A DNA stretch of 64,000 bases from Mucilaginibacter flavidus (GCF_024055575.1 NZ_JAMXOE010000030.1:1-64000); one strand, 5' to 3'. Shown: positions 37,237-48,500, numbered from the stretch's first letter. Notes: generated by a model from the sequence alone, not told the origin. A program made the numbers and translations.

Positions 37237-38192
37237 GCCTGCGACTTTTTATATTGATAAAACGCCGCCATTAGTTCCTCAAAACTTGCCGACTTAACCT
37301 CATCAATCTCTTTATTTTTTATGCTGATAGCATCGGCGCCGTCAAACTTAAAATGCTCCAATGCCGACCAAAAATCTGTATCGGCCGCAGGTGTTTTTCC
37401 TTTGGTTTCTTTTTGCTTGCCGGGAAGCCATTTCCAAATGTCAGGCATCCGGATGGTCTTAAATTCCAGTTGCAAACGTTGTTCCTGCAAAAAGCCACTT
37501 ACAAAATCATTCTTCGGTTTAAACAATAAATCTGCCGGGGCGCCGTCCTGCACAATTTTACCCTTGTCCATGAGGCAAATATGATCCCCCAGTTCAAAGG
37601 CTTCCTGCACATCGTGGGTAACCATAATAATGGTTTTGCGTTTCAACTCATCAAGGGCTTTAAATTCGGCATGTATTTTTGAGCGGGTAACATTATCAAG
37701 CGCGCCAAAGGGTTCGTCCATCAGCAATACCGCCGGGTCGGCAACCAAAGCCCGGGCCAGGCCGATGCGCTGTTGCTGGCCGCCGCTTAATTCGTTTGGG
37801 TAAACATGCAGGTAATCTTTGGTAAGGTGCAGCTTTTCTAGCAACTCATCCACGCGTTTTTCGGTGCGCTTTTTATCCCATTTTAATAATTGCGGAACCA
37901 CAGCAATATTTTCGGCCACGGTATAGTGCGGGAACAGGCCGTTGTTTTGCAACACATAACCAATTCCTCGTCTTAATATCTCGGGCGATTGCTCAAAAAT
38001 ATTTTTGCCGCCGATAAAAATCTCACCACCTGATGGCTCAATCAGCCGGTTAATCATTTTTAGGGTGGTGGTTTTGCCGCAGCCGCTGGTGCCCAGCAAA
38101 ATAAGGTTCTCGTGCTCTTTTACCTCGAAAGAGATATGGTCCACGGCCTTAACTTTGCCAAAATTCTTGCTGAGGTGCTTAACCTTGATCAT
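37233..38192 (-). CDS. ABC transporter ATPase, OpuCA/EgtV-like
   Basis: 319 residues. Walker A GTSGCGKTT (34-42), signature LSGGQ (135-139) and Walker B LLMDEP (156-161) are intact, and the sequence around them (RGIGYVLQNNGLFPHYTVAENI) is of the quaternary-amine transporter class. Classical members end in CBS domains; this one has instead a roughly 75-residue charged tail (KQKETKGKTP) with no CBS repeat visible, so osmotic control through CBS is unlikely. It powers the permease encoded two genes downstream. Confidence 0.9.
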   Translation of the reverse strand: MIKVKHLSKNFGKVKAVDHISFEVKEHENLILLGTSGCGKTTTLKMINRLIEPSGGEIFIGGKNIFEQSPEILRRGIGYVLQNNGLFPHYTVAENIAVVPQLLKWDKKRTEKRVDELLEKLHLTKDYLHVYPNELSGGQQQRIGLARALVADPAVLLMDEPFGALDNVTRSKIHAEFKALDELKRKTIIMVTHDVQEAFELGDHICLMDKGKIVQDGAPADLLFKPKNDFVSGFLQEQRLQLEFKTIRMPDIWKWLPGKQKETKGKTPAADTDFWSALEHFKFDGADAISIKNKEIDEVKSASFEELMAAFYQYKKSQA

Positions 38193-38197
38193 AAGCG

Positions 38198-39583
38198 CTA
38201 GTCTTCCAGCCCCAGGAAAAGATTGTTTAACGATTCGGCATACAACGGGTGGGCAAACACGCAGTAGCGAATTTGTTCATAAGTAATATCGCCCATCATA
38301 GCCATTTGCAGCATGGTCATTATTTCGCCGCCTTCGGGGCCCAACACGGTTGCCCCTAAAATCTTCTTGGTATCCGGGTCAACAATGGCTTTCATAAAGC
38401 CACGGGTGTCGCCGTTTTCAATAGCCCGGGCGACATGCGCGAATGGCAGTTTGGCTACTTTATACTTTATGCCCTGTTTTTTAGCCTCGCTTTCGCTGAT
38501 GCCGATATGCGCCAGCTGCGGGTCGGTAAACATCGTATAGGGCACCGGCCGGTCCTTAATAGATAATTTTTGGTTCTCTATTAAATTGCGGTAAACAATG
38601 GTATAATCATTATAGCTGATATGGGTAAATGCAGGGCCTGGCTTTACATCACCAAGTGCATAAATGCCTTTTACATTTGTTTCCAGCGTATCATTTACCG
38701 TTATAAAGCCACGTTCATCAACCTTAACTCCGGTCAAATCCAAATCAAGAGCCTTTGATTGCGGCACGCGCCCAACCGCCATCAGCACATGGCTGCATTT
38801 TATCTTTTCCTCTTCCCCCTTTTTATTTAGGGTGATGGTGATTTTGCCACCAGCTTTCTTTTTAAACTTTGTAGTGGTTGTATCGGTATAGATTGCGATA
38901 TTTTCAGCTTCCATTATTTTCGTGACCTCTGCAGAAATATCTTCATCCTCGCGCGACACCAGCCGCCCCGACCTTTCAATAACCGTAACCTTGCTGCCAA
39001 ACCTGCGAAACATCTGCCCAAACTCCAGCCCGATATAATTGCCCCCTACCACCACCAGGTGCTCCGGTATCTCGGTCAATTCCATTATTAATGTGGAGTC
39101 CAAATAACCAATTTCACTCAAGCCCTCAATTTCAGGAATGAATGGTTTGGCCCCGGTATTTATAAATATTAAATCGGCCTTTAATTCCTTCTCGCGGCCG
39201 CTGTTCAGCTTTACCTTGACTGTTTTATCGCCGGTGAACGATGCCTCGCCAAACAGCAGTTCCAGGTTCTGGGTTTTCTCAATAGCCTTCTGGTTGCCAT
39301 CGCGCGCGCTATGTACAATATCGTCCTTGCGCTTTTTAATCCGGCGCAAATCAACCGAAAAGCTTTTTATTTTAACACCCAGCGGCCCGCTATTGGCAGC
39401 CATATAAGCCATTTTAGCCGATGCAACCATGGTTTTGGTAGGCGTGCAGCCGTCATTAACGCAAGTTCCGCCAACCCAGCGTTTTTCAATTATCGCCGTT
39501 TTTTTACCCGCTTCGGCAAGTTTGCGCGCAAGCGGACCGCCCGCCTGCCCGGCGCCGATTATAATTGCATCGTACTGTTTCAT
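38198..39583 (-). CDS. FAD/NAD(P)-dependent disulfide reductase (mercuric reductase-like)
   Basis: 461 residues, class I pyridine-nucleotide-disulfide oxidoreductase. FAD motif IIGAGQAGG (8-16), redox-active CVNDGC (C41, C46), a second nucleotide motif VVVGGNYIGLEFG, and the C-terminal HPLYAE with the His-Glu pair of the dimer active site. It lacks the extra cysteine pair and HMA domain of true MerA, so its substrate is probably a low-molecular-weight disulfide. It lies 5 bp before the ATPase gene, inside an operon for ergothioneine synthesis and a transporter; ergothioneine disulfide is an attractive but untested substrate. Confidence 0.88.
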   Translation of the reverse strand: MKQYDAIIIGAGQAGGPLARKLAEAGKKTAIIEKRWVGGTCVNDGCTPTKTMVASAKMAYMAANSGPLGVKIKSFSVDLRRIKKRKDDIVHSARDGNQKAIEKTQNLELLFGEASFTGDKTVKVKLNSGREKELKADLIFINTGAKPFIPEIEGLSEIGYLDSTLIMELTEIPEHLVVVGGNYIGLEFGQMFRRFGSKVTVIERSGRLVSREDEDISAEVTKIMEAENIAIYTDTTTTKFKKKAGGKITITLNKKGEEEKIKCSHVLMAVGRVPQSKALDLDLTGVKVDERGFITVNDTLETNVKGIYALGDVKPGPAFTHISYNDYTIVYRNLIENQKLSIKDRPVPYTMFTDPQLAHIGISESEAKKQGIKYKVAKLPFAHVARAIENGDTRGFMKAIVDPDTKKILGATVLGPEGGEIMTMLQMAMMGDITYEQIRYCVFAHPLYAESLNNLFLGLED

Positions 39584-39586
39584 GGT

Positions 39587-39868
39587 TTATTCGGTTACTT
39601 TAACACCCTTCCAAAACGCCACGTGGCCGGTAATGTTTGCGGCGGCGGGCTTTGGCTCCGGATAAAACCAGGCAGCATCACGATTTTGCAGACCGTCAAC
39701 CTCCAGCGTGTAATAACTGGCCAGCCCTTTCCATGGGCATGTGGTATGGATTTCCGAAGGTATAAGATACTCGGCCTTTACACTTTCAATAGGGAAATAA
39801 TGATTGTTTTCAACCACAACGGTATCATTGCTTTCGGCAATAACCTGGTTGTTCCAAATAGCTTTCAT
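39587..39868 (-). CDS. DUF427 domain protein, first gene of the egt operon
   Basis: 93 residues from the ATG at 39868; a longer open frame to 40021 would translate the tandem repeat ahead of it. The DUF427 pattern is clear: KAIWNNQVIAESNDTVVVENNHYFP, then CPWKGLASYY and AAWFYPEPK. Members are small soluble beta proteins of unknown function. Its stop is 3 bp from the reductase start, so it heads a seven-gene transcriptional unit ending with egtD. Confidence 0.85.
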   Translation of the reverse strand: MKAIWNNQVIAESNDTVVVENNHYFPIESVKAEYLIPSEIHTTCPWKGLASYYTLEVDGLQNRDAAWFYPEPKPAAANITGHVAFWKGVKVTE

Positions 39869-40171
39869 AGGGATAGATTTAATTATATATAAAGATAGGG
39901 AATTAGTCGGGAAAGTCCGAAAAGTCCGGAAAGACGGAAAAGTCAGAAAAGACGGAAAGTTTGAAAGATAGTAGTTCAGACTTCCGGAAAGGCGGCGAAC
40001 TGGAGCAGTTCGCGACGTCATTGCAGCTTCTTTACTGACTTTACGGACTTCCGACTTTCCCGACTTTAATTTTTTTTCAAATAATATTTTTATTTTATCG
40101 CTAAACCTTTATCTTTGCAATCCCAAAATAAGGGTTACCAAATCCAAAATTAAGGGAAAAGCCTTCAAAAA
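39869..40171. repeat. Tandem/inverted AAGTCCG-type repeat upstream of the egt operon
   Basis: GTCCGAAAAGTCCGGAAAGACGG-type words recur several times between 39905 and 39965. The outer ends form a perfect 13-bp inverted repeat, AGTCGGGAAAGTC (39905-39917) and GACTTTCCCGACT (40053-40065). The arrangement could fold into a long hairpin just ahead of the operon, but it is more likely a dispersed Bacteroidota repeat. The remaining part up to the tRNA holds no gene. Confidence 0.65.
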
Positions 40172-40243
40172 GGCCCGTTCGTCTAGGGGTTAGGACGTAA
40201 GATTTTCATTCTTGAAACAGGGGTTCGATTCCCCTACGGGCTA
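40172..40243 (+). tRNA. tRNA-Glu (anticodon UUC)
   Basis: A full cloverleaf can be drawn: acceptor GGCCCGT/ACGGGCT (with one G-U), D arm GTCT/GGAC, anticodon stem TAAGA/TCTTG with loop TTTTCAT (anticodon TTC), and T arm AGGGG-TTCGATT-CCCCT. CCA is not encoded. A strong terminator follows and then an integrase gene, so this tRNA is the probable insertion site of the island to its right. Confidence 0.95.
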
Positions 40244-40267
40244 CAAAAAACAATACCAAAAGATGCT

Positions 40268-40300
40268 AAAAGCCTGCAAATCAAAAGTTTGCAGGCTTTT
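40268..40300 (+). terminator. Terminator after tRNA-Glu
   Basis: AAAAGCCTGCAAA (40268-40280) pairs perfectly with TTTGCAGGCTTTT (40288-40300), loop of 7, with a T-run after it. Confidence 0.85.
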
Positions 40301-40353
40301 TTTATTGTATCAAAGCATCATATTATGCATCAAAACGCAACAGAAATGAGCGT

Positions 40354-40396
40354 AATTCGGTGCGTAACTAAATGGGAAATAACTACGCACCGAATT
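40354..40396. repeat. Perfect 13-bp inverted repeat near the attachment site
   Basis: AATTCGGTGCGTA (40354-40366) and TACGCACCGAATT (40384-40396) around a 17-bp centre, between the tRNA and the integrase gene. It may be an integrase or excisionase binding site, or an operator of the integrase gene starting about 100 bp further on. Confidence 0.6.
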
Positions 40397-40493
40397 GCTT
40401 ATAATTAATTGAATATCAACCTGTTCAGCGAGTGAACATCTTGATAAAAGCAGGCTACAAACTTACTTTTGTTTAACTTTTAAGCTTGTAATT

Positions 40494-41708
40494 ATGAGTA
40501 ATTTCCATCTGCTTTTCTACATCAGAAAGCAAAAAAACTACAAAGGGGGGGCAATGCCCATCTACATGCGCATCACAGTTAGTGGCAAACGCGCGGATAT
40601 ATCCGTTGGACGCGATTGTGATCCGGCCAAATGGAACAACCATGCAGGACGTGCAATTGGAACCAAAGAAGAAATTAAGGCACTTAACAACTATCTCGAC
40701 AGCCTGCAAAACAAACTTCGGAATGCACACCAGGTTTTAATTGATTCAAACCAGCAGGTAACAACCGAAAGCTTGCAGAACCAATTCACAGGGAAGAACC
40801 AAAAAAGCCGTTTCCTGATGGAATTATTCAAAGAGCATAATGCTAAAGTTAAAGCACTAATCGGAAACGGTTTTGAGCCTAATACATTGAAAGGGTATAA
40901 CACCTCCGAAAAACACCTTACTGGTTTCCTGCAAGAAAAATATGGTAAAACAGATATAGAGATCAGCCAATTAAACCATGCTTTTATTACTGACTTTGAG
41001 TTTTACCTGAAAGCTAATTGTAAGATTACCGGTGTATCCGCCGCTAAATACATTAAGCATCTTAAAAAAATAGTTAATCATTGTATTGCCAATGGCTGGC
41101 TAAAGCAAAATCCCTTCATTAATTTTAAATCCACTGCAAAGGCAAAAGAGCGCACTTACTTGACTCAACAAGAACTGGATGCTATCACCAACAAAAAATT
41201 TATTGTTGAACGTTTAATACAGGTGAGAGATGTTTTTGTCTTCTGCAGCTATACCGGATTATCCTATGCTGATGTTAAAAAACTGAGGAGAAATGAGATA
41301 GGTATTGGTATAGACGGTGATAAGTGGATATTCACAAGCAGGCAGAAAACCGATACTTCGTCAAGGATACCGCTTTTACCTGTAGCATTAGAAATTTTAA
41401 ACCGATATCAGGATCATCCGCAATGTGAAAATCAGGGTTTACTATTGCCAGTTTTGAGCAATCAAAAGATGAATGCTTACTTGAAGGAAATAGCAGACCT
41501 ATCTGATGTTTTTAAGCATTTAACATTTCACTTAGCAAGGCATACATTCGCAACAACGGTCACCCTGTCCAATAATGTACCAATCGAAACGGTTAGCAAA
41601 ATGCTCGGTCACACCAATATTAAAACTACACAGCACTACGCTAAAATATTGGATTTAAAAGTTAGCCAGGATATGGCTACCCTTAAACAAAAGTACGCTG
41701 GTCAATAG
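40494..41708 (+). CDS. Tyrosine recombinase / integrase
   Basis: 404 residues of the Bacteroidota phage-integrase type. There is an N-terminal arm-binding domain (FYIRKQKNYKGG), then a SAM-like core-binding domain (residues about 110-205) and a catalytic domain. The latter has the first Arg in SYTGLSYADVKKLR, HLARH with the second Arg, and the nucleophile Tyr in TTQHYAKI. It integrates and excises the island at the tRNA-Glu end 250 bp away. Expression may be controlled through the 13-bp inverted repeat ahead of it. A strong terminator follows. Confidence 0.95.
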   Translation: MSNFHLLFYIRKQKNYKGGAMPIYMRITVSGKRADISVGRDCDPAKWNNHAGRAIGTKEEIKALNNYLDSLQNKLRNAHQVLIDSNQQVTTESLQNQFTGKNQKSRFLMELFKEHNAKVKALIGNGFEPNTLKGYNTSEKHLTGFLQEKYGKTDIEISQLNHAFITDFEFYLKANCKITGVSAAKYIKHLKKIVNHCIANGWLKQNPFINFKSTAKAKERTYLTQQELDAITNKKFIVERLIQVRDVFVFCSYTGLSYADVKKLRRNEIGIGIDGDKWIFTSRQKTDTSSRIPLLPVALEILNRYQDHPQCENQGLLLPVLSNQKMNAYLKEIADLSDVFKHLTFHLARHTFATTVTLSNNVPIETVSKMLGHTNIKTTQHYAKILDLKVSQDMATLKQKYAGQ

Positions 41709-41713
41709 CCTTT

Positions 41714-41748
41714 AATTTCTAAGGTCGCATTTTTCGACCTTAGAAATT
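41714..41748 (+). terminator. Terminator after the integrase gene
   Basis: AATTTCTAAGGTCG (41714-41727) and CGACCTTAGAAATT (41735-41748) form a perfect 14-bp stem with a 7-base loop; T-rich sequence follows on both strands. Confidence 0.85.
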
Positions 41749-41780
41749 TTCATTTACGTATTCACTTAATAAATTTAAAA

Positions 41781-42311
41781 ATGGAAAATCATTTGATACC
41801 TGAAGAAATCATAATGAATCAAATATATTATATAAGAGGTCAAAAAGTTATGTTAGATTTTGACCTTGCAAGCTTATATAACGTCGAAACAAAGCAACTT
41901 AAAAGACAGGTTCGAAGAAATATAGATCGTTTTCCTGAAGATTTTATGTTTGAATTGACATCGGAAGAATATTCTTTTTCAAGGAGCCAAAATGGCACCT
42001 TGAAACAAGGAGAAAATTTTAAGTATTCACCAATGGTGTTTACAGAACAAGGGGTTGCTATGTTATCAAGTGTGTTGAACAGTGATAGGGCAATCAAAGT
42101 GAACATTCAGATTATCCGAATATTTACACGTATCAGGCAGGTGCTAACTGACAATACAGAGCTACGTTTGGAGATAGAAAAAATCAAAAACAAATTAGAC
42201 AATCAGGATAAAAACATGGAGATTGTATTTAGGTATCTTGATGAACTTATTGAGAAAAAGCAGGAACCGCAGGAACGTAAAAGAATTGGATTTAAACCCG
42301 ATGGGTTTTAG
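41781..42311 (+). CDS. ORF6N domain DNA-binding protein
   Basis: 176 residues. The ORF6N domain, common in phages and mobile elements, occupies the first 100 residues: IYYIRGQKVMLDFDLASLY, then RNIDRFPEDFMFEL and VFTEQGVAMLSSVL. A helical segment rich in Asn/Lys (IKNKLDNQDKN) follows and could form a coiled coil. Members are thought to bind DNA and act as phage or element regulators. It sits right after the integrase terminator on the plus strand and is probably a separate unit. Confidence 0.9.
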   Translation: MENHLIPEEIIMNQIYYIRGQKVMLDFDLASLYNVETKQLKRQVRRNIDRFPEDFMFELTSEEYSFSRSQNGTLKQGENFKYSPMVFTEQGVAMLSSVLNSDRAIKVNIQIIRIFTRIRQVLTDNTELRLEIEKIKNKLDNQDKNMEIVFRYLDELIEKKQEPQERKRIGFKPDGF

Positions 42312-42427
42312 TAAATTAGAAAGTTAACGCTAGTGTAGGTGATTGCTTTGAGGCATATCGTATAGCGGAACGATTAATATATAATAAATAGTTATCCTTT
42401 ATTGATTGTAGAAAAATCTTTCCTCGT

Positions 42428-42450
42428 CGTGTATTTTCGCGTAATACACG
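42428..42450. promoter_or_regulatory. Hairpin/operator-like palindrome ahead of the STAND gene
   Basis: CGTGTATT (42428-42435) and AATACACG (42443-42450) form a perfect 8-bp palindrome with a 7-bp centre. It lies about 110 bp upstream of the large ATPase gene, in the spacer that should hold its promoter. Confidence 0.4.
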
Positions 42451-42562
42451 GACTGGCCGGCACATATTTATCCCCGGTTTATTCCTGGCTGCAAAAAAAT
42501 CAGCGTTAACGCTTTGCCTTGAATTGGTGCTAACAGTAATTATTGGTAACTTTCTTTTTTTT

Positions 42563-45500
42563 ATGCCCACTACACCGCAAACCAAACTCACCGATGCCGC
42601 CGAATCGAACGCAGGCGATAACTATCACCTGGTTTTCGCCGTGCGTAAAGCTTTGGAGCTGCTGAATTTCTCAGCAGATGGTTTGAAGGCACTAAGCCTG
42701 GAAGGCGTCAGCAAGGACGATGAAAAAACATTTGATCCGCAAAGCCTGTTGGGCGTTGACCTGACCGAATATTACGGCGGTCAAAATCTGACGGGAGCAA
42801 AAGCGGTTGTCATCAGCCAGTTGAAATACAGCACTCGCCATGCGGACCGGGCTTGGACAGCGGCAGAGCTGTGTAAAGGTAAAAAGAGCGGCACGGCAGG
42901 TTCGGTGATGGATCGGCTGGGGAAATTATTTTCCGAGCTCCTCAAAAATCACCCTACGCAGGTGAAAAAGGTCCGGGTCAAACTGGTGAGCAACCGGCCG
43001 GTGTCAACTGATTTGGAAAAACTGGTGAATAACCTCAAATCAGGGAACATACCCCGATCTTTCGCTGTCTATAAAAACAAACTGAGTATTCCCGATAAAA
43101 ATATCGCCGATCGCATTCACAAAGCAACAAAGTTGTCGGCCGACCAGATCCTTGGATTTTTAGCGGCACTGGATTTTTCGGACTGCGGTTCGGGATCATC
43201 GCTCTACCAAACTGAACGCTCTTATGAGGCGATCGCCCGGTTGGGTGATCTCGACGGCGCGACCCAGTTTGCAAAATTAAAAGACCTTGTCGGAGACCGG
43301 ATGCTGCCAACTAGCAAAGGTAAGCATACCCTGTATGTTACAGACGTGCTCTATAAATTCAATTTCAGCGAACTCAGTGACCTGCTACCGATCAGAAATA
43401 ATATCGAGATCCCCGAAAAACTGGTCGAACGGGAACAGCTGAATGACCTTCAAAAATTGATCCTGGTACCGACAACAAAAGTACTGGGGCTTCACGGCCA
43501 TGCCGGCATCGGAAAATCAACCATGATGTTTTCCATCGATGCGCTGCTCCCGCCTGGTTCAAAAAGTATCCTGTTCGACTGTTACGGCGGTGGTGCCTAT
43601 AATGACGCCGATGACCGTCGCCATACGCCGGAATATGCCATACTTCAACTATGCAATGAGCTAGGCTTGAAATGCGGAACGCCTTTTTTATTGGTGCGTA
43701 ATACGAATACCGGGCATTTATTGAAGGAATTAAAAAAGCGGCTGACCGAAGCCGTAGGCCTGTTGCAGGCCGTCAGCCCCGGAGCCCTTTTGGCACTGCT
43801 GATCGATGCCGCCGACAATAGTGTTTCCGCCGCAGCCCAATTTCACACCGAGTGTTTTGTGACCGAACTGGCACGCATGGGTTTACCTGACGGCTGCCGG
43901 GTGATCTTTTCTGCCCGCACAGAACGCCTGTCGACCCTTAATCTACCGGCTTCGGCGCCTACTTTTCAGATCCGGCCGTTCACCAAACAGGAAACGGTTG
44001 CATTTCTGGCTAAACATTTCTCCGCTATGCCGCCGGATACAGTAACAGAATTTCTGCAGCTCACTTACGGAACGCCGCGCGTAATGGCCTACGTCTTGGA
44101 AGGCGATGGCAGCAGCCTTCAGGAAAAGATCGAATTTTTAAAGCCTAACGGTAAAACACTCGACCAGCTGTTCGGGCAGCGTATCCAGGAGGCCCAGCTG
44201 CGTTCGGGCGACGCGAGCTCGATAGAACGATTTCTTCGTGCTCTGGTTGCCCTGCCCAGCCCTGTTCCGGAATCTTTTCTGCAAGCAGTGAGTGGCTTAA
44301 GTAACGACCTGATGACGGATCTCAGGGTAGATCTCTGGCGCGGATTAGTTTACGAGAACGGTGTTTTTCGTTTCCGTGACGAAGACTTTGAGACTTTCCT
44401 GCGAACCACGTACCCGGTTACAGCAAGTGACTATGAGGCCATTGCGGTGATCCTGATCATGGAGGCCGCAACGAATGATTATGCCAGTATTCATTTGGGT
44501 AGCATGCTGGCGAAAGCAGATGATAAAACGGAACTCGTCGATATCGTTATCGACAGGAAGTTTCTCGACCGGCCGGCGGATCCCATTAAAAATAAAGAAG
44601 TGTTTATCGAACGGGTACGGCTCGCCATGAGGATGACGGACCGGGCAGACCTGGAATTTTTTAAGCTTCAGTTCATTGCGGCGGAAGCCGCTAAATCCAA
44701 CGAACTGATTGAAAATATACTCATCGGGCATGCGGAACTAGCCGCTGCCTATGGTGACCTGCAAACAAACCAAAAGCTATACTTCCAGTCTGGTAATCCG
44801 CGCTGGTACGGGCCGGCACATTTCCGTAATGCCGCAGTTTTTTCACGGGACAAGGGCACGCATAACCTCGCCCGCCAGCACCTGGAACGAGCCCGAAGCT
44901 GGATGAATTATCGCGCCCGCCTGAAGGACGAAGAACAGGACGATTACGATTTCAGCGGAAAAGATATTGCCTACGCAGCGGAAGCTACCCTAAGAGTAAG
45001 CGGCATCGACCGCTGCGCGAAATTTATCGATAGCTGGACGCCTAAGTCTTTCGGATTCGAGGTTTTCGAGGAACTGCTGAAGTTGTTGATCGCTTCAGAA
45101 AGTAACCAACAGTTGAATAACTGGCTGCGCAAATTTCCGTTGAGGGCCGACCTGCGGATCGCGGCAGCGTCATTATTCTTTCGCTATGGCCTGAAAATTG
45201 GCTTCGAATGGCGCGACATATTTAAAGAACCGAAGAAATTTACCAGCTTAAAAAAACTGCCCGTTGCTTTCCAATTCAAACTGCTCAGCTTCCTGGAATA
45301 TGCTTTAAATAACGGCATAGCTTACGCGGACGCGCAGCCATTCCTTTCGCTAATCCCGCTCGTTTATCCCGACCGGCTCCCAGGCTTCTATCATGGTCAT
45401 GACGATAAGGAAGTGGCCGAACTCGACCTGCTGTTCCGGGTAAAAGCCCTGCAAAAGTACCTGGATAACGGGTCATTCTTATTGACCGACCTTTACTCCG

Positions 45501-48500
45501 AACGCTTTAGAAAAGCATTAGCCGCGAAGGATCAAAAGCGGGACAACGAAGAGCAAAAAAAAGAGCTGGACCGGGTTTACCGGCATTTACTGCGCATCTA
45601 TGATGTACGGGCAAAATACCTGTTGGGCAAGAGCAGTGAAAAAGTGCTTGCCGAGGAGGTGAAAGCGGTCGTTAAAGCGATCGGGGATGACTGGGAACTG
45701 CGTTATTATCATGAATACCGTTACTTGCGCGTTTACGACTTCATGCTGCAAAAACTTTCAGACGTTATCTTCTTTACGAAAACGGAAAAGGTCTTGCAAA
45801 CGATCAGCGAGGGATTCGACCCGAAAAAAACAAATAACCTGGATGCGCGCCTTAAGCTGGCGGCCAGGCTGTCTCATCGCCGGAAATATGATGACTTTAT
45901 CTTAAAATATCTCCATAGCATCGAACAAACGTTACAAAGCGAGTTGTTACCGGGCAGCGAGGTAGTCGGTTGTTACACCCGGGCAACAGTGATCGCCAGT
46001 CGGGTTTCGAAAGGCGACGGCAAATATTATTTCGATCAGCTAGTAAAGGCTTCCGGCGAAGTTGACGAAGAAGCGTACGACCAGATCAGGGCCATTGATG
46101 TCATTAGTCAGGGCTTTGATTTCCGAAAACCGCAACTGGCATTTGACTTCGCGCGCTATGTTGAATATTGCTCACTGAAGCTGGGTGATGGTGAAAACTT
46201 CCCCTGGGATGAATCGGTGAAGGCCATCGGCGCTATCGATGCAACTTCACTGTGGCCCATCCTGAGCAGGTGGGACCACCGGAATATCCGGAAGCAAAAA
46301 GAGCACATCACGATGGCCACTTTGATCAGCCTGGAAAAAAACATCATCAGCTATCAAACCGCAGCAGCGCTGATGCCGGTCAACCCTTATTTCGTATATG
46401 GCGTCAAAAAGCTGGCCGGCTCTATTATCGAAAAGGCCAATGCCGCAGCTGATATCTCATTTAAGAATGCCTTTACCCGTGATCTGCTTGCTGCTATCAA
46501 GATCCATAGTGCCCCGACCACCAGCTACGATTACGAAGAAAAGTTTTTTGAACTGATCAAGGACGGCAGATTCATCGATCGTAATATCATCGCGGAATTT
46601 CGCGATCATCTCGCCGCGCTCCAAGAGCTAAAAGCAACGGCCAAGCCAACGGAAACGCGATACCCACGCATTAAAAAAGCACCCATCAATGCGCTGTTCG
46701 GAAAACAACTGAAGGCCGTGAAAATCAATGGCGATCTTGACCTCCAAGAAGTATTACGATCCCTCCGAGCGGCAGCCGGCAAGAAGAATGCTTACCTTAA
46801 TCTTGACGCAGTTTTCGCCGAACTGCGCAAACTTTCGCGCTCTGGCAACGAGCAGCATTTTTTAAATGCGCTTACGGCGATGACAGAGGAACAAATCAAC
46901 TACTCCGAATTCGAAGACCTGGTTCAAACAACTATAGCCGAATGGGCGCACCTCCAGGTGTTGAAAGAATGGAAAAGAACTGCCTTCGGCACCATCGTTG
47001 TAAATTGGTTCCCTGTTCTGGCGGCATACCGGTCCATTGACCACAGCTCGCTGAAAAAGTTGCAACACCTCTTCGGTGCCAGCGACGCCGAACTGGCAGC
47101 GGTCATCAACCGCCATTTCCCGGAGCACCTGGATACCCTCCCTGCAAACGTGTTGTACAACCTGTTCCGGCTGACGCTGGTCAGCCTCGATGCGGCTGGA
47201 AGGGATCAGTTGTTAACTTGGGTCGTCGCGCGCTGGAACGAGGCGGTGCCGGACAATATGGGCGACGGCATCTGGTCCGCCGGGTTCGCCCCTCCAAAAG
47301 AAGAAAGAATACTCATTACCAGCTATCTCGAATACCTCCTGGGGCATCCGGTCCGGAAGTTACGGTGGCGCGCCCAGCACGCCCTGCGCCGCGCTGTAGG
47401 CTATAAGCAAAAGATGCTGATCGACGAGCTGATCAATAACTCGCGCAACCCCGCAGCAACTGCATTTTATTATCGCGGGTACACCTTTTTTTCTTTATCA
47501 GCGCGCTTGAATCTTTATATCGCGGTCGAAAGGATGGTTAAGGAGCAGCCAGACCAAATGATGCCATTTGCCGCAGCCCTTCTGTCAGAACTGACCAATA
47601 ACGATATACCGCACGCACAGATCAAGTTTTTCCTGCGATCCGCTTGCCGGTTCCTCGGCAAAACGTTCCCCACGATCTATACTGCCGAGGAAAAAAGCGC
47701 GATCCAAAAAGAACTGGCCCCTCTTAAACGAACCGAAAGCAGCCGTATTCCGGGCTACTCCCGGCGCCGGCGTGACAATAAAGCGGACGGGATCCGCTTT
47801 GATTTTGATGATACGGATACCATCCCATATTGGTACGAATCGCTAAGCGATGCACTCAACGTATCGATGCTGGACCTGCTGACCGTGATCGACAATTTTA
47901 TCACGGAGCAATGGGGCTTCACGGGGGACCCGTACAAACTGGATCATGTCAAATCCGATTACGGTAATACGCAGAATGATCATGGTGCCGAACCCCGGGT
48001 GGAAAATCTGCGCAGGTATTATGAATATCATGGAATGTTTTGTGCCGCGTATGAAATCTTGAAAAAGCGTGGGGCGAATAAAAATGCTTCGCGGGAATCC
48101 TGGGAAAGCTGGATAGCCGGCTGGGGCCTGGCGTGGCCGGATCAGTGGCTTGCCGATCTGCGCGACCCAATGCCTTTGGAGCCGCGATTCTGGACGGAAA
48201 AACAACCCGGCAGCGAATGGGAATTCAGCGTACAGCCTGAAGACTTTCATGAACGCGTACGGATCAGTCCGAACGAGGCATTCCTCACATTAGAAGAGGA
48301 TTCGCACGTTTATTTCGGCAAGGATAGGGAACATGTGCGGATTGAATCTGGCCTTGTCCATCCCGAAACCGGGCCTGCACTGCTTGCCGCGCTGCAGTCC
48401 GATCTTGGCTTTGATAACTATTTGCCGCATAAAGGAATCTTCATGGATGAGATCGAAGATGACCTGAAAGACCTGCAAAAGAAGTTTGTTTTGGAGCACC

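Noticed and set aside
38198..39583. Mercuric reductase MerA and a mer operon
   Set aside because: No HMA domain, no C-terminal vicinal cysteine pair, and no other mer genes.
39869..40021. N-terminal extension of the DUF427 protein
   Set aside because: The added residues are encoded by the AAGTCCG tandem repeat and give a Phe/Thr/Pro-rich artefact.
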